The notes below the pieces were generated by a model. That model had not been told where the DNA came from. It was given only the letters and a program-made list of their open reading frames with translations, and searched no databases. The position numbers and the translations under genes are program-made. Below, piece by piece: positions 16,256-23,993 of a DNA stretch of 64,000 bases (position 1 is the first letter of the stretch; each line of letters starts with the position of its first letter). The stretch is from Hymenobacter aquaticus. GTDB lineage: Bacteria > Bacteroidota > Bacteroidia > Cytophagales > Hymenobacteraceae. The DNA is taken from assembly GCF_004765605.1 (NCBI RefSeq), contig NZ_SRLC01000002.1, positions 62,001 to 126,000 of the forward strand, given 5' to 3'.

Positions 16256-16308
16256 TCGAGCGGTCCTCCTGTAGCTTTTCCCCACCGAAATTCTCAGCGC
16301 CTCTCGAC
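16255..16308 (+). promoter_or_regulatory. Predicted antiterminator pairing of attenuator 1
   Basis: GTCGAG (16255-16260) is complementary to CTCGAC (16303-16308) inside the 5' arm and loop of terminator 1. GGT (16262-16264) can extend the helix against GCC (16299-16301) around one mismatch. The two structures exclude each other. A ribosome resting on the leader stop codon would cover the first arm and allow termination; one stalled on the Phe/Tyr codons would leave it free. Confidence 0.7.
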
Positions 16309-16330
16309 CACCTCGGGAGGCGCTTTTTTT
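16296..16330 (+). terminator. Attenuator terminator 1
   Basis: 12-bp stem: arm AGCGCCTCTCGA (16296-16307), loop CCACC, arm TCGGGAGGCGCT (16313-16324), with a single G-T wobble, followed by seven T (16324-16330). It is a textbook Rho-independent terminator 41 nt after leader peptide 1 and before leader peptide 2. Confidence 0.9.
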
Positions 16331-16350
16331 ACGCTCATTTTCTGCCTCAC

Positions 16351-16431
16351 ATGCCTGCTTCAGTGTTCTTCTATTACGGCTACTACTACTTCTTCTTTAC
16401 GAAGAAGCGGGGCCCCGTTTGCCAAAGCTGA
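16351..16431 (+). CDS. Aromatic leader peptide 2
   Basis: 26-residue peptide starting MPASVFFYYGYYYFFF, with five Phe and five Tyr between residues 6 and 16 (codons 16366-16398). Its last ten residues contain no aromatic residue and are encoded across the GC-rich palindrome CGGGGCCCCG. It begins 20 nt after terminator 1 and is followed by its own terminator. It should act as a second, independent sensor of Phe and Tyr charging. It ends at TGA 16429-16431. A frame opening at TTG 16419 into pheA overlaps it and is not the pheA start. Confidence 0.87.
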   Translation: MPASVFFYYGYYYFFFTKKRGPVCQS

Positions 16432-16467
16432 CCACCAGTACAGCACCAGAAGCAAAACAGGCCCCGC
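16407..16467 (+). promoter_or_regulatory. Predicted antiterminator pairing of attenuator 2
   Basis: GCGGGGCC (16407-16414), inside codons 19-22 of leader peptide 2, is perfectly complementary to GGCCCCGC (16460-16467), which includes the 5' arm of terminator 2. The first arm starts 8 nt after the last Phe codon. It is therefore free when a ribosome stalls in the aromatic run and covered when translation proceeds. Confidence 0.68.
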
Positions 16468-16486
16468 ACTCCGGAGGCCTTTTTTT
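16459..16486 (+). terminator. Attenuator terminator 2
   Basis: Arms AGGCCCC (16459-16465) and GGAGGCCT (16473-16480), 7 bp with one bulged A, loop GCACTCC, then seven T (16480-16486). It is weaker than terminator 1. The upstream AAAA can extend pairing with the T tract. It ends 25 nt before the pheA start codon. Confidence 0.78.
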
Positions 16487-16511
16487 ATGTCCATTTCCAA
16501 TACCCCGCAGT

Positions 16512-17345
16512 ATGCTTTCCACCGTCGCCATCCAGGGCTTTGAAGGTAGTTTTCACCAGATAGCCGCCCGCCACTACTTCGGCCCCGCGGCCCTGACGGC
16601 GCCCTGCGCCACGTTTGGGGAAGTGGTGCGCCAGGTGAGCAGCGGCACGGCCGGGCACGGGCTGATGGCCATTGAAAACTCCATTGCCGGCAGCATCTTG
16701 CCCAACTACAACCTGCTGCGCCAGGCCGGCCTGCGCGTGACCGGGGAAGTGTACCTGCAAATCCGCCAGCACCTGATGGCGTTGCCCGGCCAGCCGCTCG
16801 ACGACATCAGGGAAGTGCACTCCCACCCCATGGCCCTGCTGCAGTGCGCCGACTTCCTGAGCCAGCACGGCCCCTGGCGCCTGGTCGAGACGGAGGACAC
16901 GGCCCTGAGCGCCCAGCGCATCCGGGAGGGGCTGCGCACCGGCACCGCCGCCGTGGCCGGCAAGCTGGCCGCCGAGCTGTTCGATCTGGAAATCCTGGCC
17001 AAGGACATTCACTCCGAAAAGAAGAACTACACCCGCTTTCTAGTGGTCGACCGGCCCGAAAATGCGGCGGCGGTGGTGGCGCCCAACAAGGCCTCGCTCT
17101 ACTTCCACACCACCCACGCCCAGGGCAGCCTGGCCCAGGTGCTCATCCGCATTGCCGACCAAGGCATCAACCTCTCCAAGCTGCAGTCCTTCCCGATTCC
17201 GGCCAAAACCTGGCACTACTACTTCCACGCCGACCTCGAATTCGACGACCCGGCCCAGCTCGAAGCGGCGTTGCAAGCCATGAAGCCGGTGACCGAGGGC
17301 CTGGAAGTGCTGGGCATCTACCACAAAGGCACCACGCATAAGTGA
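16512..17345 (+). CDS. pheA: Prephenate dehydratase
   Basis: Converts prephenate to phenylpyruvate, the committed step to phenylalanine. 277 aa. Catalytic domain: VAIQGFEGSFHQIAARHYFG at the start, VMAIENS-type segment GLMAIENSIAGSI, and the catalytic TRF motif at residues 174-176 (KKNYTRFLVV). C-terminal ACT domain (about 195-270): GINLSKLQSFPIPAKTWHYY, the usual Phe-binding regulatory site. No fused chorismate mutase; that domain is on the DAHP synthase downstream. The ATG at 16512 is chosen because it directly precedes the conserved domain and follows attenuator 2. Confidence 0.95.
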   Translation: MLSTVAIQGFEGSFHQIAARHYFGPAALTAPCATFGEVVRQVSSGTAGHGLMAIENSIAGSILPNYNLLRQAGLRVTGEVYLQIRQHLMALPGQPLDDIREVHSHPMALLQCADFLSQHGPWRLVETEDTALSAQRIREGLRTGTAAVAGKLAAELFDLEILAKDIHSEKKNYTRFLVVDRPENAAAVVAPNKASLYFHTTHAQGSLAQVLIRIADQGINLSKLQSFPIPAKTWHYYFHADLEFDDPAQLEAALQAMKPVTEGLEVLGIYHKGTTHK

Positions 17346-17368
17346 GCCCGAACCCGTAGAATAAGAAC

Positions 17369-17465
17369 GTCATGCAGAGCGAAGCGAAGCATCTCGCGTG
17401 CTGACGTTGCCAGAGTAATCTGATTACCACTGCACGCGAGATGCTTCGGCTCCGCCTCTGCATGA
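17369..17465. repeat. Dispersed intergenic inverted repeat inside the Phe/Tyr operon
   Basis: Arms of 33-34 bp (17369-17401 and 17432-17465), with outer ends GTCATGCAGAG and inner ends CATCTCGCGTGC. It is the same family as 2231-2333. It starts 24 bp after the pheA stop and ends 22 bp before the aminotransferase start, so it is transcribed within the operon. Confidence 0.85.
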
Positions 17466-17487
17466 CCAACGAAAAAGCAGAACCCCC

Positions 17488-18654
17488 ATGCAAGTCTCCG
17501 TCGCCAGCCGTTTGCAGCACACCCAGGAATACTACTTCTCCCGTAAGCTGCGCGAAATTGACGCTATGAATAAAGCCGGGGCCCAGGTTATCAACCTCGG
17601 CATCGGCAGCCCCGACCTGCCGCCCCACCCGCGCGTGGTTGCCGCCCTTACCTCGGCCGCCGAGCAGCCCAATACCCACGCCTACCAGAACTACAAGGGC
17701 GTGCCGGCCCTGCGCCAGGCCATGACCAGCTGGTATGAGCGCAGCTACGGCGTGACGCTGGACCCCGAAACCGAGGTGCTGCCCCTGCTGGGCTCCAAGG
17801 AAGGCATTATCCATGTGAGCATGACCTTCCTGGAAGCCGGCGACGAAGTGCTGATTCCGAACCCCGGCTACCCGGCCTACCGCGCCGCCGCCCACCTGGC
17901 CGGCGCCACGCCCCTGGACTACGACCTGACCGCCGAAAACCACTGGCTGCCCGACCTGGAAGCCCTGGCCCGGCGCGACCTGAGCCGGGTGAAGCTGATG
18001 TGGGTCAACTACCCCCACATGCCCACCGGCACTCCGCCCGACGCGGCTTTCTTCGCCCGGCTGGTGGCCTTTGCCACCGCGCACGACATCCTGCTGGTCC
18101 ACGACAACCCCTACAGCTTCATCCTGAACCAGGAGCCGGCTCAGAGCCTGCTGGCCGTGCCCGGGGCCCGGGAAGTGGTGCTGGAGCTCAACTCGCTGAG
18201 CAAGTCGCACAACATGGCGGGCTGGCGCGTGGGCATGCTCGTGGGCCGCGCCGACCTCTTGCAGGAAGTGCTGCGCTTTAAGAGCAACCTCGACTCGGGT
18301 ATGTTCTTGCCGGTGCAGCTGGCCGCCGTCGAAGCCCTGAGCCTGGATGAAAGCTGGTACCAGGAGCTCAACGCCCACTACGCCGCCCGCCGGGAGCTGG
18401 TCTTCGCGCTGCTCGACACCATCGGCTGCCGCTACGAGCGAAACCAGGTGGGCCTGTTCGTGTGGGCCGCCATTCCGGCCGGGTACGCCGACGGCTACGC
18501 CCTGAGCGACGAGCTACTGCACGCGGCCAAGGTATTTATTACCCCCGGCGGCATCTTCGGCTCCAACGGCAACGGTTTCATCCGCGTCAGCCTCTGCCAA
18601 ACCACCCAGGTGCTGGAACAAGCATTAACCCGAATCAAAGCCAGCAGAAGCTAA
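17488..18654 (+). CDS. PLP-dependent class I/II aminotransferase (aromatic amino acid)
   Basis: 388 aa, fold-type I aminotransferase. Visible: NLGIGSPDLPPHP, HAYQNYKGVPALRQAMTSWY, PNPGYPAYRAAA, a variant WVNYPHMPTG in place of the usual NYPNNPTG, and the PLP lysine in SLSKSHNMAGWRVG at Lys239. Lying between pheA and tyrA, it most likely transaminates phenylpyruvate and 4-hydroxyphenylpyruvate, or prephenate. By sequence alone it resembles LL-diaminopimelate or aspartate aminotransferases; the aromatic assignment is from context. Cytoplasmic. Confidence 0.88.
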   Translation: MQVSVASRLQHTQEYYFSRKLREIDAMNKAGAQVINLGIGSPDLPPHPRVVAALTSAAEQPNTHAYQNYKGVPALRQAMTSWYERSYGVTLDPETEVLPLLGSKEGIIHVSMTFLEAGDEVLIPNPGYPAYRAAAHLAGATPLDYDLTAENHWLPDLEALARRDLSRVKLMWVNYPHMPTGTPPDAAFFARLVAFATAHDILLVHDNPYSFILNQEPAQSLLAVPGAREVVLELNSLSKSHNMAGWRVGMLVGRADLLQEVLRFKSNLDSGMFLPVQLAAVEALSLDESWYQELNAHYAARRELVFALLDTIGCRYERNQVGLFVWAAIPAGYADGYALSDELLHAAKVFITPGGIFGSNGNGFIRVSLCQTTQVLEQALTRIKASRS

Positions 18655-18718
18655 TACGCCCACTGCGAACCTCAGCGCCACCCGCCGCGGACCTCCGCGG
18701 GAAACTCTTCCAGAACAC

Positions 18719-19561
18719 ATGATTACGACAATAATCGGCTTAGGACTTATCGGCGGCTCCCTGGCCATCAGCCTGAAAGAACAAGGCCTGACCCAGCACG
18801 TCATCGGCGTAGACCACAGCCCCGCAAACCTGCGAAAGGCCCAGGACCTGCGCCTCATCGACGAAGGCACCGCCGACCTAGCCGCCGCCGTGCGCCGCGC
18901 CAACCTGGTGGTGGTGGCCGTGCCGATGGACGCCATGCTGACCGTGCTGCCCCAGGTGCTGGACGACGTGGATCAGCAGGTGGTTATCGACGTGGGCTCT
19001 ACCAAGTCGATGCTGCTGGCGGCCGTGGCCGGGCACCCGCGCCGGGGCCGCTTCGTGGCGGTACACCCCATGGCCGGCACCGAGTACTCCGGCCCCGAAG
19101 CCGCCGTGCCCGGGCTGTTTACCGACAAAACCCTGGTTATCTGCGACGCCGAGCAGAGCGACGCCGACGCCGTGAACCAGGTGCAGCGCCTGTTCGAGCA
19201 GCTCCGGATGCGCATCGAATACCTCGACGCCGCCGCCCACGACTTGCACACGGCTTACGTCTCGCACATTTCCCACATTACCTCTTTTGCCCTGGCCCTC
19301 ACGGTATTAGAGAAAGAAAAAGAGGAGCAACAGATTTTTGCCCTGGCCAGCGGCGGCTTCGCCTCCACGGTGCGCCTGGCCAAAAGCTCGCCCGATATGT
19401 GGGTGCCCATCTTCCGCCAAAACCGCGTCAACGTCCTCGACGTGCTCGACGAGCACATCCACCAGCTTCAGCACCTGCGCCACCTCATTGCCCAGGAAGA
19501 CTACCCCGCCGTCTACCAGCAAATCGAGCAAGCCAACCTGATTAAGAAGATTTTGAAGTAA
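18719..19561 (+). CDS. tyrA: Prephenate dehydrogenase
   Basis: Oxidises prephenate to 4-hydroxyphenylpyruvate using NAD(P)+, the tyrosine branch. 280 aa. Rossmann motif IIGLGLIGGSLA at residues 4-15, followed by VIGVDHSPANLRKAQ, then DVGSTKSMLL and the substrate-site HPMAGTEYSGPEAA. The C-terminal helical domain contains HTAYVSHISHITSFALAL. There is no ACT domain, so feedback control may rest on transcription attenuation and the ACT domain of PheA (inference). It is third gene of the operon. Confidence 0.94.
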   Translation: MITTIIGLGLIGGSLAISLKEQGLTQHVIGVDHSPANLRKAQDLRLIDEGTADLAAAVRRANLVVVAVPMDAMLTVLPQVLDDVDQQVVIDVGSTKSMLLAAVAGHPRRGRFVAVHPMAGTEYSGPEAAVPGLFTDKTLVICDAEQSDADAVNQVQRLFEQLRMRIEYLDAAAHDLHTAYVSHISHITSFALALTVLEKEKEEQQIFALASGGFASTVRLAKSSPDMWVPIFRQNRVNVLDVLDEHIHQLQHLRHLIAQEDYPAVYQQIEQANLIKKILK

Positions 19562-19583
19562 GAACAACAGCTAGCAAGCTAAG

Positions 19584-19736
19584 AAGCTAGAAAACTAGTT
19601 CCCCTCCTCAGATGAGGAGGGGCTAGGGGTGGTTGAAACCGCAGAACGACGTTTAGAACTAGCTTCCAACTCTTAGTAAACCACCCCGCCCTTCGGGCAC
19701 CCCTCCTTGAAAAAAGGAGGGGAACTAGAATAGCTT
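19584..19736. repeat. Large inverted repeat inside the Phe/Tyr operon
   Basis: Arms of about 52-58 bp (19584-19635 and 19679-19736) pair as GAAGCTAG...GGTGGTT against its complement. Each arm holds its own hairpin of CCCCTCC and GGAGGGG. Starts 23 bp after the tyrA stop. Similar in style to the ends of the element at 3843-4055. No ORF. Confidence 0.8.
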
Positions 19737-19778
19737 CTCGCTCAACTCCCCACAAAAAACTCAAACCCAACATACATC

Positions 19779-20849
19779 ATGCAATCCGCACTTTTCAACC
19801 GCCAGCCCGACGACAAACCCTTCCTGATTTCGGGCCCCTGCTCGGCTGAAACCGAGGAGCAAGTCCTCGAAACCTGCCAGCGCCTGGCCGCCACTGGCAA
19901 GGTGCAGGCCCTGCGCGCCGGCATCTGGAAGCCCCGCACCAAGCCCGGCGGCTTCGAGGGCATCGGCACCAAGGGCCTGCCCTGGCTTAAGAAAGCCGGC
20001 GAGCTGACCGGCCTGCCCATTGCCGTGGAAGTAGCCACCGCCAAGCACGTGGAAGACTGCCTGGCCTTCGGCGTGGATATTCTCTGGGTGGGCGCCCGCA
20101 CCACTGGTAACCCGTTCTCGGTGCAGGAAATTGCCAACGTGCTGCGCGGCGTGCAGGTGCCGGTGCTGGTCAAGAACCCGATTCACCCCGAGCTGGAGCT
20201 GTGGGTGGGCGCCGTGGAGCGCCTCAAAAAGGCCGGTCTGGAGAAAGTCGGCCTCATTCACCGGGGCTTCAGCTCCTACGGCAACACCGACTTCCGCAAC
20301 GCCCCGATGTGGCACCTACCCATCGAAATGAAGCGCCGCCACCCCGACATGCCCCTGCTCTGCGACCCCAGCCACATCTGCGGCCGCCGCGACACGCTCT
20401 TCGCCGTGGCCCAGCAGGCCCTCAACCTGGGCTTCGACGGCAACATGATTGAAAGCCACATCGACCCCGATAACGCCTGGAGCGACGCCAAGCAGCAGAT
20501 TACCCCCGAAGTGCTCCGCGACCTGATCCAGGACCTGGTGTGGCGCCACGAAACCACCGACCAGCGCGAGTTTCTGACCGCCCTGTCCAGCCTGCGTGAG
20601 CAAATCAACCAGCTCGACGCCGAAATCATCCAGCTGTTGGGCCGCCGCATGGCCGTGGCCGAGAAAATTGGGGTCTACAAGAAGGAAAACGACATCACCA
20701 TTCTCCAGACCGGCCGTTGGAACGAGGTGCTGGAGCGGGCCCAGCGTCAGGGCAGCTCCGTGGGCCTCACCCCGGAGTTTATCGAGCAGTACTTCGCCGC
20801 CGTGCATTTGGAGTCCATCAACCACCAAAACAAGGTGATGGAAGGCTAA
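19779..20849 (+). CDS. aroF: Bifunctional DAHP synthase / chorismate mutase
   Basis: 356 aa. Residues 1-255 form a KDPG-aldolase-type 3-deoxy-7-phosphoheptulonate synthase: FLISGPCSAETEEQV, RAGIWKPRTKPGGFEGIG, then CDPSHICGRRD and GNMIESHIDPDNAWSDAKQQ. This enzyme starts the shikimate pathway from PEP and erythrose-4-phosphate. Residues about 264-350 form an AroQ chorismate mutase (LREQINQLDAEIIQLLGRRM, then AEKIGVYKKENDI). The order synthase-mutase is the usual Bacteroidota fusion. Last gene of the attenuated operon, followed by a strong terminator. Confidence 0.95.
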   Translation: MQSALFNRQPDDKPFLISGPCSAETEEQVLETCQRLAATGKVQALRAGIWKPRTKPGGFEGIGTKGLPWLKKAGELTGLPIAVEVATAKHVEDCLAFGVDILWVGARTTGNPFSVQEIANVLRGVQVPVLVKNPIHPELELWVGAVERLKKAGLEKVGLIHRGFSSYGNTDFRNAPMWHLPIEMKRRHPDMPLLCDPSHICGRRDTLFAVAQQALNLGFDGNMIESHIDPDNAWSDAKQQITPEVLRDLIQDLVWRHETTDQREFLTALSSLREQINQLDAEIIQLLGRRMAVAEKIGVYKKENDITILQTGRWNEVLERAQRQGSSVGLTPEFIEQYFAAVHLESINHQNKVMEG

Positions 20850-20869
20850 GCCCCGTACCTGGCACAATC

Positions 20870-20907
20870 AAAAAAGCCCCGCATCGTAGCTGATGCGGGG
20901 CTTTTTT
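20870..20907. terminator. Bidirectional intrinsic terminator
   Basis: Perfect 16-bp stem, arm AAAAAAGCCCCGCATC (20870-20885), 6-nt loop, complementary arm to 20907. T runs appear on both strands, so it serves the Phe/Tyr operon (plus) and the esterase gene (minus, stop at 20928). Confidence 0.93.
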
Positions 20908-20927
20908 GAGGGTAGTCGGATAATTGC

Positions 20928-23900
20928 CTAGTGCGTCACCTGGATCTGCTCCCGGCTCAGCACCTTCTTCCCGTCAAGCACGTGCAGGAAGTAGATGCCC
21001 GGGGCCAGCCGGCGGGTGTCGAGCTGCAGGGCCGCGCCGGTCAGCTGCTTGCTGAGCTGCTCCCGGCTGTAGGAGTCGTAGAGGCGTACCGTGAGCGGCG
21101 CACTGGTCACCACCGGCCGCTGCACCGTCAGGCGGTCCTGCACGGGGTTCGGGTAGGTCGACACCACCACTTCGTCTTTCTTGGTACCGCGGTATACCGG
21201 GCAGAACACGTAGGGCGGCAGGTTCGGGGTATTCACGTAGGTACCGGCCCAGGTCTGGGTGTTGCAGGTGCTGGCCGATACGGCCACGGACGTGCCGGAG
21301 TTACCGGCCGCAACCTCAATATCGGCCATGCCATCGTACTGCGGGCTGGGCACGCCGTTAATCTCCCAGTGGTAGTCGCCGTCGGTGCCAATGGAGCTGA
21401 CGCTGAAGTAAACCGGGAAGCCGGGGCAGGCTTCGGTAGCGGAGGCGGTGAGCTGCAGGCGGCCGTAGCCAATGGCAATCTGCAGGGGTTGCGAATTGCT
21501 GACGAAGCAGCCGTTGCCCATCTGCGCGGTCAGCGTCACGGTGCCGACGCTGTTGGCCGATACCGGCGTCAGCGTCACCTCGTTCGAGCCCGGCGTGCTG
21601 CTGGCCGTCACAATACCGGCCGGCGACACCGTCCAGCCCGTTACGGCTCCGAAGGGCGGCGTAATCGTGTAGAGGCTGGCGGCCCCCGAGCAGATTACGT
21701 TGGAGCCGCTGATGTTCGTTGCGGGGTAGGGGTTGCACTGCGAGGTGCAGTTTAGCACCGTATTGCTGCGGCCCTCCAACTCGTTGAAAATCCACTGTCC
21801 GTTCCGGTCGGTGAAGACGGTGTGGGGCTGGTTGTAATACGTGCGGCCAAACGTGGAGAAGCTTTCCTGGGCAATGAACTTGTTGACGGTCGGCGTGGTG
21901 CTGACCCCGTAGATGTAGGCACTCTGCAGGCTGTTCTGGTCGATGATGGAGGCGTCGATGCCGCTGGCCGTGGGCAGGAAGCTGAACGACTCCACGGCTT
22001 CGGCATGCACGGAAGCATCAATGAAGGGCATCCAGCTGCCGCCGTAGCGCTGGCGGAAGCCCCCGGGCACCCCCGATACCGGCTCGGTGCCGCCGGGCAC
22101 CCCGTCCCAGGCCAGCAGGCCGCTGGGGCAGTTGTACTGGCGCTGAAACAGCGTCTGCGTGCTGGTAAACAGCCCGAACAGCAACCGAATCTTCTGCTTC
22201 AGGGAAATGTACGATACCCGTCTCGACTGCCCGCCGGCGGGCAGAGCGTTGACCACCAGCTCGGTTTCGTAGCTTACCCGGGAAATCCAGGGCAGCGGGG
22301 AGATAAACAACCGGCCGTTGAGGCGGGCCAGCTCGGCGTAGGGGGCAAACAGGCTGACGCCGCACTGCGAGCCCTGACTGACGGCCACCGTGCGGTAGGC
22401 CGGCTGGGTGGCGCCAAACGTAATCATGTTGCGGTAGGTGCCGTTGAGGAAGGTATTGGCTTCGAAGCCGCCCGAGCCGTCGGTGGCGCGGTGCACCAGC
22501 AGCTGGCGGGTGGCGGGCTCATCGAGCAGCAGGTTGGCCTGCTTCAGCGCGTCGCTCATGTCGGCCGTCGAGAAGGGGCCCACGTTGAACACGGCCTGCC
22601 GGCTCAGGGCCTGAATGCCCAGCGGGACGTTGGCGCCGCGCTGGGGGCTGTCCTGCAAAATCAGCAGCCGCGTGTGGGAGTTGCGGCCCGCCTTGGTCAT
22701 TTCGGCCAGCTTGTAGCGCGAAATCAACCCGCCCATCGAAATGCCAATCACGGCGTTGGCCTGCCCCGAGGCAATGCCGCCGACTTTGTTGGCATTCACG
22801 TAGTTCACCACTTCCTCAAACACCTGCGCATTGCGCAGCAAGTCGTCGGTGCCGTTTTTGAAGTCGATAAACACAATGTCGTACTGCCCCAGGTTGTCCA
22901 GGTCGTTGTAGAGGTTGTAGTTGCCGGGGTTGCTGATTTCCTGCATGAACTGCGTGATGGAGTAGTTATCCTTCTGAATAGCAGGGGCAATGAAGTGCTT
23001 GTCGTAGCCTTCTACCACAATCAGGGGCTTGGTCAGCTGGGTGTGGGTGCCGCCGTAGCGGATGGATACCGTGGCGCCGGCGTGCACCCCGGCCCGGGCC
23101 GGAAAGTCGATGTTGGGCGTGGCGGTGCCGTAGCGGCAGTTGGTGCAGGCGGGCTGAGCAACTTCGATGTCGAAGTGGCTTTCGTAGCTGACCGTATTCT
23201 TAATAGGAATGGCAATCTGGTCCTTTTTGCTCTTGCCGGGCTGCTCTTTGGCGTCGACGGGGAAGAACGACAGGCTGAACGTAGCCCGCACCTTGATGCG
23301 CTTGGTGCCGGCCGTGCCGTAGTTGGCCGATATGGGCTGCCCGAAGCCGGTAGTCACGTAGCCGCGCCCGTCGCCGAAGTCGATGCTCAGGCTCGAAGGA
23401 GCGTTGCCGCCGTTCTGAATGAACAGGTCCTGCGGAAACACGAAGGACACCGTGCCGGACGCGGAATAGGTGGTGGCGGGGGCGGCGGCAAACACCGTTT
23501 TGACGGCGTAAGGGCTCTGGGCGCGGCCCGGCACGTCGTACACCTGCCCGTTCTGGTAGGAAAGCAGGTTGGCACTGAAGGCATCGGGGCGCACGGCCGA
23601 GTAGCTGATGCGCTGCACCATGAGCGGAATAGCGTTGCCCGCGGCCGCCACGTCCGCGTCAATCCGCGCGTTCAGGGTCTGGAGCGTGGGCAGCGGGTTG
23701 TTGCCGGTGATGTTAGCCGTGTACACCGTGCCGTAGAGGTAGCGGAAACCATCCGGGGTGGTGCGGCTGCTGTCGGTGAGCGTACCGTTGAAAATATCGA
23801 GCGGCACGAGCGGAATGGCGTAGTCCGCTAAAAAGCCGGTCGGAATCTGGCTCTTGTCGAGCGGCGCAAACAGGTAGTTCTGCTCCTGCTGGCCGATCTG

Positions 23901-23993
23901 CTGAGTAGGAACGCTGACGGCCATGCTTTTCTGCGCACGCGCCGGCCCGAAGCCCAGCAGCATGGCTGCCAGGAATAAGTAATGTTTTTTCAT
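20928..23993 (-). CDS. Large secreted alpha/beta-hydrolase with type IX secretion sorting domain
   Basis: 1021 aa. Signal peptide (MKKHYLFLAAMLLGFGPARA). Beta-rich N-terminal half, then KPLIVVEGYDKHFIAPA and the nucleophile elbow GISMGG with Ser419, typical of lipases and esterases of the alpha/beta-hydrolase fold. After about residue 750 come PKD-like modules (VICSGAASLYTITPPFGAV, GNGCFVSNSQPLQIAIGYG). The C-terminus is a T9SS type A domain: STYPNPVQDRLTVQRP, then LAPGIYFLHVLDGKKVL. It should be exported and surface-attached or secreted. Two short ORFs at 9.3 and 10.1 kb match its first 50 residues. The substrate is unknown. Confidence 0.85.
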   Translation of the reverse strand: MKKHYLFLAAMLLGFGPARAQKSMAVSVPTQQIGQQEQNYLFAPLDKSQIPTGFLADYAIPLVPLDIFNGTLTDSSRTTPDGFRYLYGTVYTANITGNNPLPTLQTLNARIDADVAAAGNAIPLMVQRISYSAVRPDAFSANLLSYQNGQVYDVPGRAQSPYAVKTVFAAAPATTYSASGTVSFVFPQDLFIQNGGNAPSSLSIDFGDGRGYVTTGFGQPISANYGTAGTKRIKVRATFSLSFFPVDAKEQPGKSKKDQIAIPIKNTVSYESHFDIEVAQPACTNCRYGTATPNIDFPARAGVHAGATVSIRYGGTHTQLTKPLIVVEGYDKHFIAPAIQKDNYSITQFMQEISNPGNYNLYNDLDNLGQYDIVFIDFKNGTDDLLRNAQVFEEVVNYVNANKVGGIASGQANAVIGISMGGLISRYKLAEMTKAGRNSHTRLLILQDSPQRGANVPLGIQALSRQAVFNVGPFSTADMSDALKQANLLLDEPATRQLLVHRATDGSGGFEANTFLNGTYRNMITFGATQPAYRTVAVSQGSQCGVSLFAPYAELARLNGRLFISPLPWISRVSYETELVVNALPAGGQSRRVSYISLKQKIRLLFGLFTSTQTLFQRQYNCPSGLLAWDGVPGGTEPVSGVPGGFRQRYGGSWMPFIDASVHAEAVESFSFLPTASGIDASIIDQNSLQSAYIYGVSTTPTVNKFIAQESFSTFGRTYYNQPHTVFTDRNGQWIFNELEGRSNTVLNCTSQCNPYPATNISGSNVICSGAASLYTITPPFGAVTGWTVSPAGIVTASSTPGSNEVTLTPVSANSVGTVTLTAQMGNGCFVSNSQPLQIAIGYGRLQLTASATEACPGFPVYFSVSSIGTDGDYHWEINGVPSPQYDGMADIEVAAGNSGTSVAVSASTCNTQTWAGTYVNTPNLPPYVFCPVYRGTKKDEVVVSTYPNPVQDRLTVQRPVVTSAPLTVRLYDSYSREQLSKQLTGAALQLDTRRLAPGIYFLHVLDGKKVLSREQIQVTH

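Noticed and set aside
16419-16511. N-terminal extension of prephenate dehydratase starting at TTG 16419
   Set aside because: It overlaps leader peptide 2 and reads through terminator 2. The conserved domain begins at the ATG at 16512.
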